Shown: piece by piece, positions 17,781-26,338 of the stretch
Layout: every line of letters starts with the position of its first letter
How positions within the stretch are numbered: the stretch's first letter is position 1
Source: Chlorogloeopsis sp038404745
Lineage (GTDB): Bacteria; Cyanobacteriota; Cyanobacteriia; Cyanobacteriales; Nostocaceae
Direction of reading: 5' to 3'
Length of the DNA: 64,000 nt
NCBI RefSeq assembly: GCF_038404745.2
Contig: NZ_JAYKTT020000078.1
Location: 35,526 to 99,525, forward strand
Program-made: the position numbers and the translations under genes
The notes under the pieces: generated by a model
What the model saw: only the letters and a program-made list of their open reading frames with translations
Told to the model about the DNA's origin: nothing
Databases searched by the model: none

Positions 17781-17831
17781 CAAAGCAAAAACGCAAAGAT
17801 GCTTTGAAAAATGCTAAGTCTTTGCGCTTTG
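17781..17831 (+). terminator. Hairpin after the acyltransferase gene
   Basis: CGCAAAGA (17792-17799) pairs with TCTTTGCG (17819-17826), extended by CAAAG/CTTTG across a bulge, and is followed by TTTCAAACT. It lies just past the stop codon. Confidence 0.5.
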
Positions 17832-17843
17832 TTTCAAACTCAT

Positions 17844-17972
17844 CTCAATTGAGGGTGTTGCTGAATTTAATGTATGAAACTAATTTTCGTAATGCCAAAA
17901 CCTGTGTAGAGAGGGAATGTATCACATCTGGGCATCCGGATTCGTACTATGATTTAGCAACACCCAATTGAG
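17844..17972. mobile_element. MITE-like element, 129 bp
   Basis: Terminal inverted repeats of about 22 bp flank a non-coding core. The left end reads CTCAATTGAGGGTGTTGCTG and the right end is the complement of CTCAATTGGGTGTTGCTAAA. Probably a non-autonomous derivative of an insertion sequence; the parent IS is not in this window. Confidence 0.65.
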
Positions 17973-18150
17973 TTTGCAAGGGAAATTGTTGATAAATATT
18001 TTTATTTAAAAGTACACGTAATTCCCCAGTATAAAATCAATATATCCTGAATGCACCCAGCTAGTCAAAGGATTAAAAATATTTTCCAAATTAGTTGTAA
18101 AAAAAATATGTATATATATAGTTATGAATATTAATTATGTCTTAAAACAT

Positions 18151-18191
18151 AATTGGCACTCCCGAAGCGATCGCTGTATAGAGTGCCAATT
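18151..18191 (-). terminator. Terminator of rpaA
   Basis: A perfect 11-bp stem, AATTGGCACTC (18151-18161) with GAGTGCCAATT (18181-18191), encloses a 19-base loop that contains a HIP1 octamer. It starts 4 bases after the rpaA stop on the minus strand. Confidence 0.7.
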
Positions 18192-18194
18192 AAA

Positions 18195-18938
18195 TTACTC
18201 AACCCGCGATGTAGAAACGCTCTCAGTAGATTGGGGTGTGCTAGGCAACTCTAAACAGTAACCTGCACCATACACCGTTTTGATATAACGGGGATGACGA
18301 GGATCTGGTTCTAGCTTAGTTCGCAAGTGGCGAATATGAACTCGAATTGTCTCAATATCATCATCTGGGTCATAACCCCAGACTTCCCTAAGAATTTCAC
18401 TCGGAGAGACGGTTTGTCCATGCCGTTGTAGTAAGCAGTGGAGTAGCTCAAATTCCAAGTGAGTCAGCTTTACTGTTTGAGCAAACCATATAGCTTCAAA
18501 CCTTTCAGGAACCAGAGTTAATGGCCCGTAATTAAGGATTTCACTATGCTTGGCTGCTTGAGGAATCCTGTCAGTACGCCGCAACAGTGCTCTTACCCGT
18601 GCCAGCATCTCCTCCACTTCAAACGGCTTGGTGAGGTAGTCATCCGCGCCCGCGTTAAAGCCTTCTACCTTATCCTGAGTTTGACTCAGAGCGGTTAACA
18701 TCAACACAGGTATTTCAGCAGTCCGTTCATCACGTCGCAAGCGCTGACAAATAGTAAATCCGTCTACTCTGGGCAACATCAGATCTAGCATGATTAGATC
18801 TGGCTGTAGTTGGAGAGCCAGGGCTTGACCTTTGATGCCATCTTCAGCTTGGCTGACATCATAACCAGCCATTTCCAAATTGACGGCAACTAACTCTGAA
18901 ATCGCTGGGTCATCGTCTATGACTAGAATCCTCGGCAT
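18195..18938 (-). CDS. rpaA: Response regulator RpaA (OmpR family)
   Basis: RpaA is the main output regulator of the cyanobacterial clock and is phosphorylated by SasA. The 247-residue protein starts MPRILVIDDD. It has a receiver domain with acceptor Asp 52 in MLDLMLPRVDG and a C-terminal winged helix with the characteristic GYDPDDDIETIRVHIRHLR and YIKTVYGAGYCLELP. From memory the sequence is very close to known RpaA, and less like RpaB. I start at 18938, where the receiver begins; an upstream ATG at 19034 would add 32 unrelated residues. The C-terminal tail is Ser/Thr-rich. Confidence 0.92.
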   Translation of the reverse strand: MPRILVIDDDPAISELVAVNLEMAGYDVSQAEDGIKGQALALQLQPDLIMLDLMLPRVDGFTICQRLRRDERTAEIPVLMLTALSQTQDKVEGFNAGADDYLTKPFEVEEMLARVRALLRRTDRIPQAAKHSEILNYGPLTLVPERFEAIWFAQTVKLTHLEFELLHCLLQRHGQTVSPSEILREVWGYDPDDDIETIRVHIRHLRTKLEPDPRHPRYIKTVYGAGYCLELPSTPQSTESVSTSRVE

Positions 18939-19156
18939 TATTAAAAATTTATTACTACTTATTAAGGATAAATAAGAACCTTTGGGGGATACAAAGATTG
19001 CTTTATTGATTATAAAAAATATTTTAAATTTCACATAAAACTTAAAATAAAGTATTGTAATGATGAAATTTAAATTAAATTCCCGATTTAATGTGTGATT
19101 GATACAAAATTCATCTCGTTCTGTGCAAAACAGTCTAACGATGATGACGAATTTTT

Positions 19157-19227
19157 AAGTAGGGTAAAATTACCAAAGGCATAATGAACACTTAATACAC
19201 AGTACTTTTGGAATTTTTACTCTACTT
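19157..19227. repeat. Imperfect 71-bp inverted repeat upstream of rpaA
   Basis: The left arm AAGTAGGGTAAAATTACCAA (19157-19176) is nearly complementary to the right arm ending TTTTTACTCTACTT (19204-19227). It could be a short MITE relic or a regulatory structure. The rest of the interval 18939-19692 shows only the hairpin at 19462-19492 and no supported gene. Confidence 0.55.
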
Positions 19228-19461
19228 GTATCTGATTTTGGATTCTCGGCGATCGCTGCTATTAAGTCAAGTATCCTCCTGCTACAGATTTAAAGAAAGC
19301 GATCGCGTAAAATGTAAATTTATATATTTAAGTGTTATATCAAACATACTCAGTCAGTGTTTGCAATGGCAAATTTTCGCTAGTATCCCAAAGCAATGAG
19401 CATCCACGAGCGCAATCGGCTCATTCGTTGTGGTAAATTTTGTCAGTTGAGTTGAACAGAT

Positions 19462-19492
19462 GAAACCCAACATTTATAGTGTGTTGGGTTTC
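19462..19492. terminator. Hairpin, probable terminator for the minus-strand ParA gene
   Basis: GAAACCCAACA (19462-19472) pairs perfectly with TGTTGGGTTTC (19482-19492) across a 9-base loop. It is 200 bases downstream of the ParA stop, has no clear U-run on the minus strand, and could also be a repeat. Confidence 0.4.
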
Positions 19493-19692
19493 CGACATTA
19501 AACGCCACTCGCCACAAGCTAGAAAAACTTCTACAGTCAAATCATGCTTCAGACAGCACAGTTGCTCCTTCTTGCTGTCGTGCCTAAGTTTGCTTTGTAG
19601 GCAAATGATGTTGATCAATGCCCTTTTACCTCATTACTTCTGGCGATCACATCCACTTTTGCAAAACTGTACTTGTCAGATGTTGCCGCTCA

Positions 19693-20598
19693 TCAATCAA
19701 TGGCAGCGTGCATTCTCAGCTTTTTCATCAGTTCTTGAGTTAACTGAGAAAAAGCTTTTGATCCTGCTGATTGAGGTGCATTTAACACAGCCGGCACAAA
19801 GCTATCAACTGCCTTGGCAACATTTACATCTACTGGAATTTGTGTTTGACAAATTTTCTCTTGATCAAAATCTTGATGAACACGCTGCATTACTTGTTTG
19901 TAATATCTGCCAGTTAACAAATTGGCATTAGACATTGTAAAGACGATTCCCAGCATTTGGATATCAATTTTTGCTTCTTGCTCATGGCTATCTTTTAATT
20001 GAGCAATACGTCTTTCCAACAATTGAATTCCCACTACAGAAAGAGGTTCTGGTTTAGCAGGAAGTATATAAAAATTACTAGTTGCTAAAGCACTACGAGT
20101 CAGCAAATTATAGCCGGGAGCACAGTCTAGGATAATAAAATCATATTCTTGACGTACTGGTTCTATAATTTTAGCCAACAAGACTCTTTCAAAACGATTC
20201 CAAATGGTTTCAAAGTCCTTTTCTGCCAAATTAACTGCTTGTCTGTGCAGCATTTCTGAAATCACAAATTCATCGTATAAGTCAATATCTCCTGGCAATA
20301 AATCCAGCCCTTCGAGCTTACAAACTTGTGATTCAATTACTTCTGGAACTGTATGTTTAGGTTGAGGCTCCGGATTAATAATTTGATCTATTAGATACCT
20401 GAATGTCTTTCGTTGTTTGCGGCGTCTGGCAAAGTCTACAGGCGACATTAAACTGAGTGTGGCACTAATTTGAGTATCTAAATCTAGGACTAGCACCCGC
20501 TTGCCATGTTCTTTCGCTAAACAAGTGGCTAGATTGACGCTGAGAGTCGTTTTGCCGACACCACCCTTCATATTTGCAGTTGCAATTACATATCCCAT
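19693..20598 (-). CDS. ParA/MinD-family ATPase
   Basis: The 301-residue P-loop ATPase begins with the deviant Walker A MKGGVGKTTLSVNLA, including the signature Lys of the ParA/MinD group. It has LVLDLDTQISATLS as the A' segment and FIILDCAPGYN as Walker B. There is no N-terminal DNA-binding domain, so it is the small, orphan type. No ParB gene lies beside it on the same strand. Such ATPases position plasmids, chromosomes or protein cargoes such as carboxysomes; which one cannot be told here. It is divergent from the nuclease-ParA fusion gene. Confidence 0.88.
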   Translation of the reverse strand: MGYVIATANMKGGVGKTTLSVNLATCLAKEHGKRVLVLDLDTQISATLSLMSPVDFARRRKQRKTFRYLIDQIINPEPQPKHTVPEVIESQVCKLEGLDLLPGDIDLYDEFVISEMLHRQAVNLAEKDFETIWNRFERVLLAKIIEPVRQEYDFIILDCAPGYNLLTRSALATSNFYILPAKPEPLSVVGIQLLERRIAQLKDSHEQEAKIDIQMLGIVFTMSNANLLTGRYYKQVMQRVHQDFDQEKICQTQIPVDVNVAKAVDSFVPAVLNAPQSAGSKAFSQLTQELMKKLRMHAAID

Positions 20599-21122
20599 TG
20601 CTTAATTCCTCTGATGACGCATCCCATCTAGGTAGCTTACACGTCCTGTTATCCTGCGAAAATTTTCGGTAAATTTAACATTTTTGACACTTAAAAATTT
20701 AGTGTCGTGGTAGTGCCTTGGTTAAGCAGTCAGATTATACCAGGCAAGGGATGTTTTTGTTCTCATAAAATGAAAACTCATAATTTACACTTTACAGATC
20801 TAGCCAGCAAATATTGAACATGACTGTACTTTAAGCAATATCTATATAAGTTGTCGAAAAAATATTTAGTCAGTATCATTTTTTTACTTTTTTAAAAGTA
20901 ATTTATACTACACAAAATCGTTTTTATACAATAAAATATAATGTATTAAATAACACCTTAACTCAAGGCTTATCCTTACCTTTACTTAACTAAAATATAA
21001 GAGAATTTACTCTCTCTAGAATTTAATCGAGATAGGGAGTCCAAGAAAAACATTAAATAACCGAGAAGCATTCAGTTATCAGTACTTACTAATGGTTCCT
21101 ATTTTTTAGAGGTAGAACGAGA
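20599..21122. promoter_or_regulatory. Divergent AT-rich promoter region between two ParA genes, with inverted repeat
   Basis: The interval contains the inverted repeat GACACT-taaaaattt-AGTGTC at 20686-20706, about 90 bases upstream of the leftward ParA. It also contains AGAGGT (21108-21113), nine bases before the TTG start of the rightward fusion gene. No ORF of note is seen. The inverted repeat could be an operator or a centromere-like site. Confidence 0.4.
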
Positions 21123-22526
21123 TTGTCTTTTAATCCTGAACTTTGCCGTAACGAAAGCGAAGTTGAAAGTAAACTTATCGTCCAATACTTGCTACCACAA
21201 CTGGGTTATACTCCCGATACCTGGCATCAAGAGATTACATTTGGCAAGATTCGTTTAGATTTTTTAGCTTTTGCCGCGCAGGCTATTCCCTTTGTGTTGG
21301 ATGTTAACTCACCTTTGAGTTTGGTAATGGAGGCAAAAAATCCCAAGCAGAATTTAAATAATCATGTTCATCGACTTAAGAATTATTTAATCAGCTTGAA
21401 TGTAGAATATGGGTTGCTCACAAATGGTAAAGAAATTAGAATTTATCAAAAATCTCAAGATGATATTCAGCTAGTATTTCAGTGTGCTGGCAAAGAAGTA
21501 GACAACAGAATAGAAGCAATAAAAGCTTTAATTGGCAGAGATAGCTTAAAAGAGAAAAAATCCACAGACAATTCAGAGACTCAAACTACTGAGAATAATC
21601 AACCAAATACTCAAACAATTTCTCATCATAGTTCTGAAACCAAGAGGCAACATTCAATGAAAGTAATTGCTGTTTATCATAATAAAGGTGGCGTTGGTAA
21701 GACGACAACTGCGGTTAATCTTGCAGCAGCTTTAAGCAAAAAAGGTAAAAAAGTACTTTTAATAGATTTAGATGCTCAAGCTAATACTACCTTTGCTACT
21801 GGATTAATTAAATTTCAATTTGAAGAAGAAGATGATTTAAAAGACAAAAATGTTGTTCATTTATTAGAATCAAAAGATTTTAATTTTATTCCAGACATAG
21901 TTCGGCAATCACAATTCTTTAACGATCCAGAAATTGATATCATACCCTCACACATTACATTAATCGAGAAACAAGACATTCTAACTAGAATAGCAGCTAT
22001 TAAAAACAGGCTTATTACCAAGCTAAAAAAAGTTGAAGATATATATGATATTATAATTATTGATACTCCTCCAGCCAGAGATTTATATGCTCAAGTGGCA
22101 CTAATTACAGCTGATTATTTAATCATACCTTCAGATTTAAAACCATTTGCTAATCAAGGTCTACCTACAGTTAAATTATTTGTGAATGAAATCAATGAAT
22201 ATAAAGAATCTATAGGTAGACCTCCTATAAAGTTGCTTGGTGTTCTTGCTTCAAAAATTTCAACTAATTCTAGATTTTTACAATATACTTTTCCAAAACA
22301 AAGAGATGTAATATCAAAAAAATACAATTTACATCTGATAGAAACAGTAATCTATGATAGAACAGCTTTATCAGAGTGTTTAAACCAAACTATACAAATA
22401 GGTGATTTAGAATATCCAGATCCAAAATCTATATTCAAATTTGCAGAATTAAAATCTTCTGTCCAGACTTCAGCAGCAGAATTTGATATTTTAGCATTAG
22501 AAATAATTCAAAAAATAGGGATTTAA
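21123..22526 (+). CDS. PD-(D/E)xK nuclease-like domain fused to ParA ATPase
   Basis: This 467-residue fusion has residues 1-140 resembling the N-terminal nuclease domain of type I restriction HsdR proteins: E-rich helix 11-17, D46 in IRLDFLAF, and E70-A-K72 in LVMEAKNPK, giving a D...ExK pattern. A polar linker (140-178) joins a complete ParA ATPase with signature Walker A NKGGVGKTTTAV (187-198), LLIDLDAQANTT and IIIDTPPARD. The gene starts at TTG 21123, nine bases after AGAGGT; Met179 is a possible internal start. It is AT-rich compared with its neighbours. The ParB-like gene follows after 2 bases. I infer a DNA-targeting or element-maintenance role. Confidence 0.82.
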   Translation: MSFNPELCRNESEVESKLIVQYLLPQLGYTPDTWHQEITFGKIRLDFLAFAAQAIPFVLDVNSPLSLVMEAKNPKQNLNNHVHRLKNYLISLNVEYGLLTNGKEIRIYQKSQDDIQLVFQCAGKEVDNRIEAIKALIGRDSLKEKKSTDNSETQTTENNQPNTQTISHHSSETKRQHSMKVIAVYHNKGGVGKTTTAVNLAAALSKKGKKVLLIDLDAQANTTFATGLIKFQFEEEDDLKDKNVVHLLESKDFNFIPDIVRQSQFFNDPEIDIIPSHITLIEKQDILTRIAAIKNRLITKLKKVEDIYDIIIIDTPPARDLYAQVALITADYLIIPSDLKPFANQGLPTVKLFVNEINEYKESIGRPPIKLLGVLASKISTNSRFLQYTFPKQRDVISKKYNLHLIETVIYDRTALSECLNQTIQIGDLEYPDPKSIFKFAELKSSVQTSAAEFDILALEIIQKIGI

Positions 22527-22528
22527 TA

Positions 22529-23269
22529 ATGATTAATTTTTCACTAGTAGATATTGATAATATTAAATCTGATGTACCTAGATCAGAATTTTCAGAGTCT
22601 GATTTAGAAAATCTTGCCAGTATAATTTTAGAAAGTGGAGGTATTGTTAGACCATTGATATTGAAAGAAACTGAAGCAGAGACTTATACCGTAATTGATG
22701 GTTATTTGGAATACTATGCCGCTGTTAAAGCAAGAGAAAAAAATCCTCGGAAAGGTGAAATGGTAAATGCCTTTGTAATTTCACCTAAAATTGAAGATTT
22801 AGTGTTGAAACAAACTGCAATTCTTAAGGAAGTAGAGTCTCTCAATCAGGCAGTACGACCATTACCAGAAACAACAAAATTAGAACCTCGATTAGCAAAT
22901 ATTGAACTACGCTTTGAACAACAGCTTAATCAATTCAAGTCGGAACTCCTACAAGAAAAACAAAGAGTAGACGACAAATTTAAGGAATTTGCTAACCTAA
23001 TTCCAAAAAAGATTCAACCATTAGAAGTATTTAATAATTTAAATGTTTCTGAACTAGTATCAAGATTAATAAACGCTGGTTTTGCTAGTAAAACAGCAAC
23101 TAGAATAGCTGAAAGTATTGAAAAAGAACGTAAAAAGAAAAAGTTTACCTCTTTAAGTGATGTAGTGATGAGAGTAAAAATAACGAGCGGCAAAAAGTTT
23201 GTTAAAGCTATAACTAGTGAGAAAATGATAGAGATAGTTGATAATTGGTCACTACTTTTATTTCGTTAG
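22529..23269 (+). CDS. ParB-like protein with coiled coil and C-terminal helical/HhH-like domain
   Basis: The 246-residue partner of the nuclease-ParA fusion starts 2 bases after its stop. Residues 1-90 follow the ParB/sulfiredoxin N-domain plan (LVDIDNIK, VRPLILKE, YTVIDGYLEYYAAVKA). The usual GERRxRA nucleotide-binding box is replaced by GYLEYYAAVKA, so CTPase activity is doubtful. Residues about 125-165 are a coiled coil. Residues 175-246 are helical, with FTSLSDVVMRVK resembling helix-hairpin-helix DNA-binding motifs. No classical ParB HTH is visible. It probably guides the ATPase/nuclease to DNA. Confidence 0.75.
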   Translation: MINFSLVDIDNIKSDVPRSEFSESDLENLASIILESGGIVRPLILKETEAETYTVIDGYLEYYAAVKAREKNPRKGEMVNAFVISPKIEDLVLKQTAILKEVESLNQAVRPLPETTKLEPRLANIELRFEQQLNQFKSELLQEKQRVDDKFKEFANLIPKKIQPLEVFNNLNVSELVSRLINAGFASKTATRIAESIEKERKKKKFTSLSDVVMRVKITSGKKFVKAITSEKMIEIVDNWSLLLFR

Positions 23270-23356
23270 AAATTAAGTGCATTAATTTAGGGTCATATAC
23301 CGTCTTCTTCCTCCACATCTTTTTGGAAAAAGTTAGGACAGTATTTGGGGGCTAAA

Positions 23357-23527
23357 ATGAATGAAATGGAAGCCAAAATCATTGAAATCTTGAAACGAGG
23401 CACTCCGCTAAGAGCAATAGAACTTGCTAACCTCCTGAAGGTAGAAAAGCGATAAGTAAACCACTACCTCTATTCTTCATTGAAGCATCTGGTTATTCAA
23501 GATAATGATTACAGATGGTCATTAAAA
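23357..23527 (+). pseudogene. Winged-helix gene broken by an in-frame stop
   Basis: ATG 23357 opens a frame for 32 residues (MNEMEAKIIEILKRGTPLRA...) that stops at TAA 23453-23455. Reading on in the same frame gives VNHYLYSSLKHLVIQDNDYRW up to about 23527. Together these make one winged-helix DNA-binding domain with a nonsense codon between the recognition helix and the wing. It is in the same orientation as the ParA/ParB cassette and may be its decayed last gene. Confidence 0.6.
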
Positions 23528-23538
23528 ACAAATAAAAA

Positions 23539-23586
23539 AGAGACGCGAAATTACCCTCCGGGAACGCCTGGGGCGTACGCGTCTCT
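23539..23586. terminator. Hairpin between the cassette and the glycosyltransferase
   Basis: AGAGACGCG (23539-23547) pairs with CGCGTCTCT (23578-23586). It resembles the common cyanobacterial GAGACGCG...CGCGTCTC repeat and can act as a bidirectional terminator for the two converging genes. Confidence 0.5.
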
Positions 23587-23652
23587 ACATCTAGATTTAT
23601 ACTGTGATTCAGCAACTCCGTCTAAAACGCTATATTTTTCGTTTACCTAATC

Positions 23653-24600
23653 CTACCTCTGCACCATCTTCGCTAACTCAAACGCCTTACCCCTTACCCC
23701 TGTTGGCAACAAAGATAGCCCTAACCCAGTCCACGCTTTCATCGGAGAAAAAGACTTACCTGCTAAAATAAACTCTCTTCCTTTGTGTGTTTCTCCCTTT
23801 TCAAGTAAGCGTAACCCCAACAGTAACCGCGTTTCTGCAAGCCGCTGTCGCCTAATACACTCCAATTTTTCAGACTCAAATTTATAACTATCCAAATACC
23901 GCAACTTATCAGTTAAATAAGCAATTGCTCGATCCAGTCCTTTTTGTTCTGAATGTACGCGGTATTCCATTAATAATTCTGGTAAATAATAACCATTTTT
24001 ACCTGCCAAAGCTAGTCTTATAAATAAATCATTATCTTCACAATTTTGCCAATTAGAACGCATAAATCCTACTTCTTCAAGGCTGCTACGACGAAATAAA
24101 GTTGCACCTATTTGGAAACTTTGCTGAATAAATACAACTTCTAATAAGTTATTCACCACACCTTCTGGTAAATTAAATCTACCCCAACGTCGAGAATTTT
24201 CTTGAGTTTTCACATCATCTCGAACGTTATTAATATCTATAATCCAGTGATCGGTACTGACAAAATCAACGTTAGAATCGCACTCCATAACAACGGCAGT
24301 ACGCTCAAGAAAATCTGGAGTTAACCTATCATCGTCATCAAATTTAATAAAATATTCACCTGTTGCCACCTTAAAGCCAGAGCGCATATTATTACTTTTA
24401 CCAATATGTTGCGAATGACGAATATATCGAATGCGCTTGTCTGTATATTGCGATATAAGTTTAGGTGTGCCATCCTGTGATCTATCATCACAAATAATTA
24501 TTTCAAAATCTTGATATGACTGTTGCAATACACTTTTAATAGCTTCAGAAAGTAGTTTAATTCGATTAAAGGTAGGAATGCAAACACTGATTTTTGGCAT
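23653..24600 (-). CDS. Glycosyltransferase family 2
   Basis: This 315-residue GT-A fold transferase has the N-terminal SVCIPTFNRIKLLSEAIKSV, ICDDRSQDGT (nucleotide-sugar site) and the metal-binding FIKFDDDDRL (about residue 93). There is no membrane segment. Family 2 enzymes transfer sugars from NDP-sugars to lipid or glycan acceptors; donor and acceptor are not predictable. It is divergent from a GT4 gene 170 bases away, suggesting a small surface-glycan locus. Confidence 0.9.
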   Translation of the reverse strand: MPKISVCIPTFNRIKLLSEAIKSVLQQSYQDFEIIICDDRSQDGTPKLISQYTDKRIRYIRHSQHIGKSNNMRSGFKVATGEYFIKFDDDDRLTPDFLERTAVVMECDSNVDFVSTDHWIIDINNVRDDVKTQENSRRWGRFNLPEGVVNNLLEVVFIQQSFQIGATLFRRSSLEEVGFMRSNWQNCEDNDLFIRLALAGKNGYYLPELLMEYRVHSEQKGLDRAIAYLTDKLRYLDSYKFESEKLECIRRQRLAETRLLLGLRLLEKGETHKGREFILAGKSFSPMKAWTGLGLSLLPTGVRGKAFELAKMVQR

Positions 24601-24768
24601 ATCAATAACTTAAAAAAATGGTGTAAATATTAAAAAAACTGTTGAATATGCGATTATAAATATCTCAAATTATTACTAGATAGATAGTTACTGGCGTATA
24701 TTGTAGCAACATGTCATTGTATATACATCATTGTACTTAATTATTATTATTCCCAAGTTATTGCGTTT

Positions 24769-25983
24769 ATGAACATTTTGATGCTGTCTTCTACCTTTCC
24801 CTACCCGCCTACGCAGGGGGGAACGCAAGTGCGAACATTTAATTTACTTAAATACCTTAGTCAGCGCCATGCAATCACTCTTGTAACTCAACGGGAAGCT
24901 CATGTTACAAACACAGAAATCGCTGAGTTGCAAAATTGGGTAGATCGTCTAGTTATTTTTCAGCGCCCTCCAGACTTGGGAACTCGTAAGGGAATGCTCA
25001 AAAAACTCCAGCGCTTCAGTTTATTTTTGCAAGATGGGGTGCCGCCTAATGTCTTAAATCGTTACTCAGTCGAAATGCAAAACTGGATTGATAATTTTGT
25101 ACAGACAGGAAAATGCGATGTAATTACTTGCGAACACAGCGTTAATGAAATTTACGTTAAACCTTATTTCCAAAAACAAGTACGGACATTAGTTAATGTG
25201 CATAGTTCTATCTACTGTACTTGTCGCAATCAACTAGAAACAGGCACTTCCACCAATCCTGTTAGGGATCAAGTTAATTTACCGCTTCTGCGACGCTACG
25301 AGCAAAACTACTGCTCGAAATTTTCGGCGATCGCCGTGACAACACAAGAGGACAAAATTCAACTGCAAGAATTCAATCCCCACAAGCAAATTACTGTTAT
25401 TCCCAATGGGGTAGATTTAGAATCATTTCCCTATCGCAGCAAAGATCCGGGGGGACATCGCTTAATTTTTATCGGTGCAATGGATAACTTGGCAAATATT
25501 GATGCTGTGTGCTTTTTCTGCAATGAAGTTTTGCCAAAAATTCAAGCACGTTATCCAGATGCAAATTTCGAGATTGTGGGTTCTCGCCCAGCACCAGAAG
25601 TTTTAGCACTACAACAAAAACCAGGAGTGATCGTCACTGGTAAAGTTCCTTCCATAGCAGAGTATCTGCACAAAGCAACTGTTTGCGTTGTACCGATGCG
25701 AACAGGATTTGGGATTAAAAATAAAACTTTAGAGGCAATGGCAGCTGGTGTGCCAATAGTAGCAAGCGATCGCGGCTTAGAAGGATTAGCAGTAGATGGT
25801 GCAAATGTATTACTTACAGCCTTACGAGCGAATTATCCAACGGAGTATGTTAATGCCATTAACCACCTATTTACTAACGCACAGTTACGAGAAGAGTTAT
25901 CTCGCAATGGCAGACAATTGATAGAAGCTGAGTTTACTTGGGATATTGCTGGCAAACGCTATGAACAATTGTGTTTACAGTAA
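24769..25983 (+). CDS. Glycosyltransferase family 4
   Basis: The 404-residue GT-B fold transferase begins MNILMLSSTFPYPPTQGG, with the glycine-rich acceptor loop. The C-terminal nucleotide-sugar domain has VIPNGVDLESFP, the E-type motif in GIKNKTLEAMAAGVPIVAS, and DRGLEGL. It resembles the PEP-CTERM/EpsH-associated sugar transferases, which would fit the exosortase-type gene at 56.3-57.1 kb, but this link is only inference. No signal peptide is seen. Confidence 0.88.
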   Translation: MNILMLSSTFPYPPTQGGTQVRTFNLLKYLSQRHAITLVTQREAHVTNTEIAELQNWVDRLVIFQRPPDLGTRKGMLKKLQRFSLFLQDGVPPNVLNRYSVEMQNWIDNFVQTGKCDVITCEHSVNEIYVKPYFQKQVRTLVNVHSSIYCTCRNQLETGTSTNPVRDQVNLPLLRRYEQNYCSKFSAIAVTTQEDKIQLQEFNPHKQITVIPNGVDLESFPYRSKDPGGHRLIFIGAMDNLANIDAVCFFCNEVLPKIQARYPDANFEIVGSRPAPEVLALQQKPGVIVTGKVPSIAEYLHKATVCVVPMRTGFGIKNKTLEAMAAGVPIVASDRGLEGLAVDGANVLLTALRANYPTEYVNAINHLFTNAQLREELSRNGRQLIEAEFTWDIAGKRYEQLCLQ

Positions 25984-26338
25984 ATTTTCTACTTCGGGCA
26001 TACAACTAGGAATATAACTGCTATTCACCCTAGTAACAAGCCAATACAAGCAATTCCGCATCTGTACTGACTTCTCTAGCAAATGGGTAGCGTAGGCTAG
26101 TCACCCCATAACAGAATCGCTCAAATTTGCTGTTGTAAGTGGGCGGCACTTGCATACTGGGCAGAAATTCCCAAATTGCCTATTTATTGCCGAGAGCTAT
26201 AGTTGGTAGCTGTGAAGATTGATTTAAGCGATCGCAAGCAAAAAAGTATTAAAAAATTTTAAAATATAGGAAAATTTTCTTTGGTTTGTGGCTTTTGCTA
26301 TCAAACAAATTTAGAAATCCAACATAAAATAAACTTTT
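25984..26338. other. Intergenic region upstream of the phytochrome gene
   Basis: No gene or clear repeat is seen. The last 100 bases are very AT-rich and should contain the phytochrome promoter. No strong ribosome binding site is visible before the TTG start. Confidence 0.4.

Noticed and set aside
19479..19931. A 150-codon frame on the plus strand opposite the ParA gene
   Set aside because: It is antisense to the conserved part of ParA, and its translation shows no coding pattern.
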